From NCBI GenBank assembly GCA_027067015.1, contig JAMOMS010000084.1:1-9197 (forward strand): 9,197 nt of DNA, read 5' to 3'. Below, piece after piece: positions 5,807 through 9,197 of this stretch (position 1 is the stretch's first letter; each line of letters starts with the position of its first letter). This DNA comes from Campylobacterales bacterium (GTDB taxonomy: Bacteria > Campylobacterota > Campylobacteria > Campylobacterales > Hydrogenimonadaceae). Below the pieces are notes generated by a model, which was not told the DNA's origin, searched no databases, and worked only from the letters and a program-made list of their open reading frames with translations. A program made the translations under genes and the position numbers.

Positions 5807-7468
5807 GTGCCTATGCAACCCGCCAAGCCAAAGGGCTCTCTTGCATCTTTGTTTGCCCTTTTTCAAGAGAGCCTTATCCCTTTTCTCTTTTTAAGCGCAA
5901 ACAACCCTCCGCGGTTTAATACCGCGTTTGAAGAGCTGTTTGACCCCTCAGACATTATCGACCTTTACAGCCTCTTTCTGCCCAGAGAACGTAAACGTAT
6001 TCGTCACATCCTGCAAAAGGAGGGGGCGTTTCACGCCCAAGCGACCCTGCGCACCTCACAAGGTCCTATCCTCGCCTACGTCGATATCACACCCTTTTTC
6101 GACTCCCGTCACCGCCTGCTCGGTCACGCGCTTCTTTTTCAGACACACACACCAAAAGAGACAGCCTTCTCCAAAAAGCTCTTCTTTGAAGCCACCCATG
6201 ACCGTCTTACCGGTCTGCCCAACCGTTTCTACTTTTTGCGCAAACTGGAAGAGGCGATCCGCCGCGCGCAACGCAACGGCACCGAAGGGGCGCTCTTTTT
6301 TATTGATCTGGACAACTTTAAAAACGTCAATGATACCCTGGGGCATGAAGCGGGAGACAGACTGCTTCAAGAGGCGGTACGTCGCCTTAAAAAAGTTTTA
6401 AGAAGTAGTGATTTTCTGGCACGTTTCGGCGGGGATGAGTTTTTACTGCTGGTTGAGTCTTATAAAACCCGCAAATCGTTAATGTACCTGGCCAAGCGGA
6501 TTATCAAAACCCTACAAACCCCTTTTATCTTTCACGGTGTCGCCTATCCTATCGGCGCCAGTATCGGCATCGCCATCTTCCCCAAAGACGGCACCGCCAC
6601 CGAAACGCTCATTAAAAACGCGGACAGCGCCATGTATCTGGCCAAACAAGAGGGCAAGCACGGCTTTCGTTACTACACCGACGCCATAGACCAGGCCATC
6701 AAGCGCCACTATCGGATTGAACAGATACTCAGCGAGGCGCTAAAAGAGGGGAATTTCTATCTTCTTTTTCAACCGCAAATCGATATTCTCGGCGGGAAGG
6801 TGATCGGTTTTGAGGCCCTTTTGCGCCTTAAAACCCCCTTGCACGACGCAATCTCCCCCGCGGAGTTTATTCCCGTTGCCGAAGAGAGTACCCTGATTGT
6901 CCAAATCGGCCGGTGGGTTTTTGAGACCTCCTGCCGTCGCTTAAGAGAGTGGAAACAGGAGACGGGGCTGGATGATTTTGTACTTTCCATTAATCTCTCC
7001 CACAAACAGATCATCGACAAATCATGGTTTGCCTTTACCCAATCCACGCTTCAGCGCTATGAGATTCCGCCCCGACGCATTGAGTTTGAACTGACCGAAA
7101 AGAGTCTCTTAAAAGCAGGCAAAGAGGGGATGGAGAATCTCAAAAAGATCACGGAACTGGGGTGTCGCATCACCATTGACGATTTTGGGACCGGTTACTC
7201 CTCGTTAAGCGACCTGAAAAAATATGCGTTCAAAAAACTCAAAATCGACCGCTCTTTCATTGAAGATATTGAAAACGGCGTTAACAACCATATTGTCAAA
7301 GCCTCTTTGGCTCTCGCCTCAGCCATGGGATTGGAGGCGTTGGCCAAAGGGGTAGAAAGAGGCGAGCAAAAGAGGATTCTGGAAGAGATGGGATGCGATA
7401 AGATGCAGGGCTATCTCTTTGCCAAACCCGTCACCCACCGGGAGGTACCCGGTTTCTTAAGATCCTAA
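5807..7468 (+). CDS. PAS-like/GGDEF/EAL cyclic-di-GMP signalling protein
   Basis: A soluble protein of 553 residues if started at GTG 5807, or 551 from ATG 5813. A PAS-like N-terminal region (about 10-115) precedes a diguanylate cyclase domain (about 130-290). That domain has DRLTGLPNR, DLDNFKNVNDTLGH, an intact GGDEF site (208-212), and the inhibitory RxxD site RSSD (199-202) five residues before it. The EAL domain (about 305-550) keeps FEALLR (E336), N396, ELTE (E428), DDFGTGYSS (D458-D459), LKID (K479, D481) and QGYLF (Q534). However, the usual AEGVE reads AKGVE: K514 replaces the first glutamate, the proposed catalytic base of EAL phosphodiesterases. The protein looks able to make c-di-GMP, while hydrolysis is doubtful. 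No membrane segment is seen, so the input is probably a cytosolic signal at the PAS region. It shares a promoter region with divergent htpG and overlaps the next gene tail-to-tail by 12 bases. Confidence 0.93.
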   Translation: MPMQPAKPKGSLASLFALFQESLIPFLFLSANNPPRFNTAFEELFDPSDIIDLYSLFLPRERKRIRHILQKEGAFHAQATLRTSQGPILAYVDITPFFDSRHRLLGHALLFQTHTPKETAFSKKLFFEATHDRLTGLPNRFYFLRKLEEAIRRAQRNGTEGALFFIDLDNFKNVNDTLGHEAGDRLLQEAVRRLKKVLRSSDFLARFGGDEFLLLVESYKTRKSLMYLAKRIIKTLQTPFIFHGVAYPIGASIGIAIFPKDGTATETLIKNADSAMYLAKQEGKHGFRYYTDAIDQAIKRHYRIEQILSEALKEGNFYLLFQPQIDILGGKVIGFEALLRLKTPLHDAISPAEFIPVAEESTLIVQIGRWVFETSCRRLREWKQETGLDDFVLSINLSHKQIIDKSWFAFTQSTLQRYEIPPRRIEFELTEKSLLKAGKEGMENLKKITELGCRITIDDFGTGYSSLSDLKKYAFKKLKIDRSFIEDIENGVNNHIVKASLALASAMGLEALAKGVERGEQKRILEEMGCDKMQGYLFAKPVTHREVPGFLRS

Positions 7469-8845
7469 ACCCTCTTCCTCGCTTTTTTGCGCCCCGGCGG
7501 GGCTGACATACTGGTCATTCAGACGGCGAATGGCCGCCTTGGAGTAGTCAACCACCCGTTCCAGCCGCTCGGCGGCCCGTCGGCTCCAACCCGGCAACCA
7601 GACCCTTAGCATCGGGCGGTACCAACGGGTATTATGAGCCACGGCGGCGGCCATCTTCTCATCTTTTTCGCGCCATCGGCGCAATTCGGCGACAGCAAAC
7701 CATTTGCGGTAACGAAAGTGCAGTAGCAATACCAACAAAGCCGCCGCGCCGTAAAGCCCCCACGCCAGATTGGCGGGCACTACCCCAAACTTCACGACCG
7801 CCCAGGCACCGCCGCCCAGAAGCCCAAGCGTCAGCAGATCGGCCAGTAACACCCGACGCCCCCAACGGTTGAGGCTCTCTTTAAGTGTCGGCAGTTTGTT
7901 TTGGATAATATCTTTGGCAAAGTCCTCCAGCGCTTTGGAGATACGGTAGGCCCGCTCTACCTTCACCCCCTCCATCCGGGCCAAAATCTTGGCCATATCC
8001 TCTTCCCGTTTGCGCCTCAACCGCTCCGCCACCGCTTCATCATCAATGGGACCGGCGGCCGACTCGTCATAGACGGCGAAAAAGTTGCCCGAAATCAACC
8101 CCTGTTGCGACAATGCCCTCTGCCACGCGCCCATCACCTCTTCAAGGTTGTCCTCTTTGGCGGTGGTATCGATCTGGTTAAGAATATACAAAATCTTGTC
8201 GCTGTCGCGCTGTCCCATCGTCGCGCCCACCAGGTGCTTGAGGGTATCACGCATGGCGCCCGGTTCGGGATGCCGGGCGTCAAAAAAGATGAGCACCAGA
8301 TCGCTCATATCGATAATATGGTCGGTAATGCGCAAAACGGCGTCACGTTGGCTGTCGGCGTCAAAACCGGGCGAGTCAATGAGAATCTCCCCTTTGATGG
8401 CGTCGGACTTGACGGTTTTGAGCTGTAGATAGAGATTGACCCGGTTTCCCTCTCCCTTCTCAACCTTCTCCACCTCTTCGCTGATATTGTAAAAAGGAAA
8501 CCGGGGATCGGCATCCAGCGCCAGGCCCGGCAGGGTCATGGGTTTTTCGTCGTTACCGTAGGTAATGACGGTAAATTTGTCGTCCACCGCCTGGTTGCCG
8601 CTCTCTTGCACCTTGACCCCCAGGTAACTGTTGATAAAGGTGGATTTGCCCGCCGAGAAGGTCCCCAACACCGAAATGAGCGGCCACCAGGAGATCTTTT
8701 CGGTAAAGCTCTGCTCCGGCTCCAAAAAGCCCAGCGCGTGGGCGGTTTTGTCCAACTGCTCATACTGCTTGATCACATCCAGCAGAACCGGGCTCTCCTC
8801 ACTGAGGTGCTGTTTGAGTTTTTTGTAACGTTCTTTCGGTGTCAT
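7457..8845 (-). CDS. dynamin-family GTPase with two C-terminal membrane helices
   Basis: A 462-residue protein. A helical N-terminus (about 1-50) precedes a large GTPase domain with P-loop GTFSAGKST (61-69), candidate switch threonines around FTVIT (91-95), G3 motif DSPG (157-160) and G4-like NQID (223-226, in place of NKxD). The pattern of G1 and DSPG fits the dynamin/EHD/mitofusin group. A charged helical stretch (about 270-325) leads to two hydrophobic helices (about 332-352 and 357-377), then a basic amphipathic tail. Such GTPases are known to bind and remodel membranes, and here the hairpin would anchor it in the inner membrane. ATG 8845 has AAGGAT just upstream (complement of 8851-8856). 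The PBP1A stop lies nine bases before it, so the two genes form one transcript. The specific role is unknown. Unlike the tandem dynamin-like pairs of some bacteria, no second copy lies downstream; upstream is PBP1A. Confidence 0.9.
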   Translation of the reverse strand: MTPKERYKKLKQHLSEESPVLLDVIKQYEQLDKTAHALGFLEPEQSFTEKISWWPLISVLGTFSAGKSTFINSYLGVKVQESGNQAVDDKFTVITYGNDEKPMTLPGLALDADPRFPFYNISEEVEKVEKGEGNRVNLYLQLKTVKSDAIKGEILIDSPGFDADSQRDAVLRITDHIIDMSDLVLIFFDARHPEPGAMRDTLKHLVGATMGQRDSDKILYILNQIDTTAKEDNLEEVMGAWQRALSQQGLISGNFFAVYDESAAGPIDDEAVAERLRRKREEDMAKILARMEGVKVERAYRISKALEDFAKDIIQNKLPTLKESLNRWGRRVLLADLLTLGLLGGGAWAVVKFGVVPANLAWGLYGAAALLVLLLHFRYRKWFAVAELRRWREKDEKMAAAVAHNTRWYRPMLRVWLPGWSRRAAERLERVVDYSKAAIRRLNDQYVSPAGAQKSEEEGLGS

Positions 8846-8854
8846 GGCGTATCC

Positions 8855-9196
8855 TTAAAAGATAATTTCATCCTCTTCTTCCTCCGTCACCGACTCAGGC
8901 GGCAGGGGCGATAGATCGGTATAGATCAGATCCCGTCCGTTGCGTCTGACGTGATAGACCCCCTCTGGCTCCTTGAAACGGCGTTTGAATTCCGGGTGTT
9001 TGGCAATAAGACGCTGGTAGAAGTACCGGGCGCTGGGGCCGGCGGTTCGTCCCCCCGTCTCATGTTTGGGTAGGGGGCTGTTGTCGTCGTTGCCAAACCA
9101 CACAATCGTCTCCACATCGGGGGTAAAAGAGCAAAACCAGGTATCGACGCTGTTGTTGGTGGTTCCGGTTTTGCCGGCGATATCCACACCGGGCAG
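8855..9196 (-). CDS. mrcA: class A penicillin-binding protein 1A, C-terminal part
   Basis: The last 113 residues of a protein that continues beyond the right edge. It begins LPGVDIAGKTGTTNNSVDTWF, where KTG is the third active-site motif of penicillin-binding transpeptidases. It then has the PBP1A-type stretch IVWFGNDDNSPLP, HETGGRTAGPSARYFYQRLI, and an acidic tail (SVTEEEEDEIIF). Bifunctional PBP1A polymerises and cross-links peptidoglycan from the periplasmic face of the inner membrane; the glycosyltransferase domain and catalytic serine are outside the window. The stop is TAA at 8857-8855, overlapping the ribosome-binding site of the downstream dynamin-like gene. The symbol follows PBP1A usage in other proteobacteria. 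Confidence 0.88.
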   Translation of the reverse strand: MPGVDIAGKTGTTNNSVDTWFCSFTPDVETIVWFGNDDNSPLPKHETGGRTAGPSARYFYQRLIAKHPEFKRRFKEPEGVYHVRRNGRDLIYTDLSPLPPESVTEEEEDEIIF

Positions 9197-9197
9197 G

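Noticed and set aside
7491..7503. GCCCC-GGC-GGGGC hairpin as a terminator between the convergent genes
   Set aside because: It lies in the coding end of the GTPase gene. The T-run is on the 5' side for plus-strand transcripts, and an A-run follows it for minus-strand transcripts.
7457..9196. Possible phage-defence or toxin-type module built on the dynamin-like GTPase
   Set aside because: The neighbour is a core cell-wall enzyme, there is no nuclease, toxin, second dynamin or mobile-element signal nearby, and the gene matches its surroundings in organisation.

Overview
The window looks like chromosomal DNA of a Campylobacterota (Epsilonproteobacteria) bacterium with moderate GC content, higher than typical Helicobacter or Campylobacter; a free-living sulfur- or hydrogen-oxidising lineage is plausible. 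The basis is protein resemblance only: a glutamine synthetase lacking the adenylylation tyrosine as in Helicobacter, an ArsRS-like two-component pair, and a PBP1A C-terminus of the Campylobacter/Helicobacter type. The genus cannot be fixed by reading alone.

Layout. Positions 2-232 (+) hold the end of a PHP-family histidinol-phosphatase-like gene. A promoter and glnA (349-1779, +) follow, closed by a clear intrinsic terminator. Next is an apparently autonomous two-component operon (+): an OmpR-family response regulator (1905-2570) behind a TATAAT promoter with a repeat element, and a GTG-started histidine kinase (2567-3847) overlapping it by 4 bases. htpG (3810-5630, -) converges on the kinase and overlaps its 3' end by 38 bases. 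The htpG promoter is textbook (TTGACA, 17 bases, TACAAT) and is covered by an inverted repeat with the geometry of an HspR (HAIR) operator. Divergent from htpG is a soluble PAS-like/GGDEF/EAL protein (5807-7468, +). It converges with, and overlaps by 12 bases, a dynamin-family GTPase with two C-terminal membrane segments (7457-8845, -). That GTPase lies 9 bases downstream of the gene for a class A penicillin-binding protein, whose C-terminus runs off the right edge (8855-9196, -).

How the genes relate. Most are separate housekeeping or signalling units: nitrogen assimilation, envelope or acid-type sensing, protein folding, c-di-GMP signalling, and cell-wall synthesis with membrane remodelling. 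The arrangement is compact, with convergent overlaps and almost no spare DNA. No mobile element, CRISPR array, tRNA or rRNA was seen, and I do not see a clear-cut new multi-gene system. The items most worth checking are the EAL domain with a Glu-to-Lys change at a catalytic position, the PBP1A/dynamin-like gene pair, and the HAIR-like and direct-repeat operators at two promoters.
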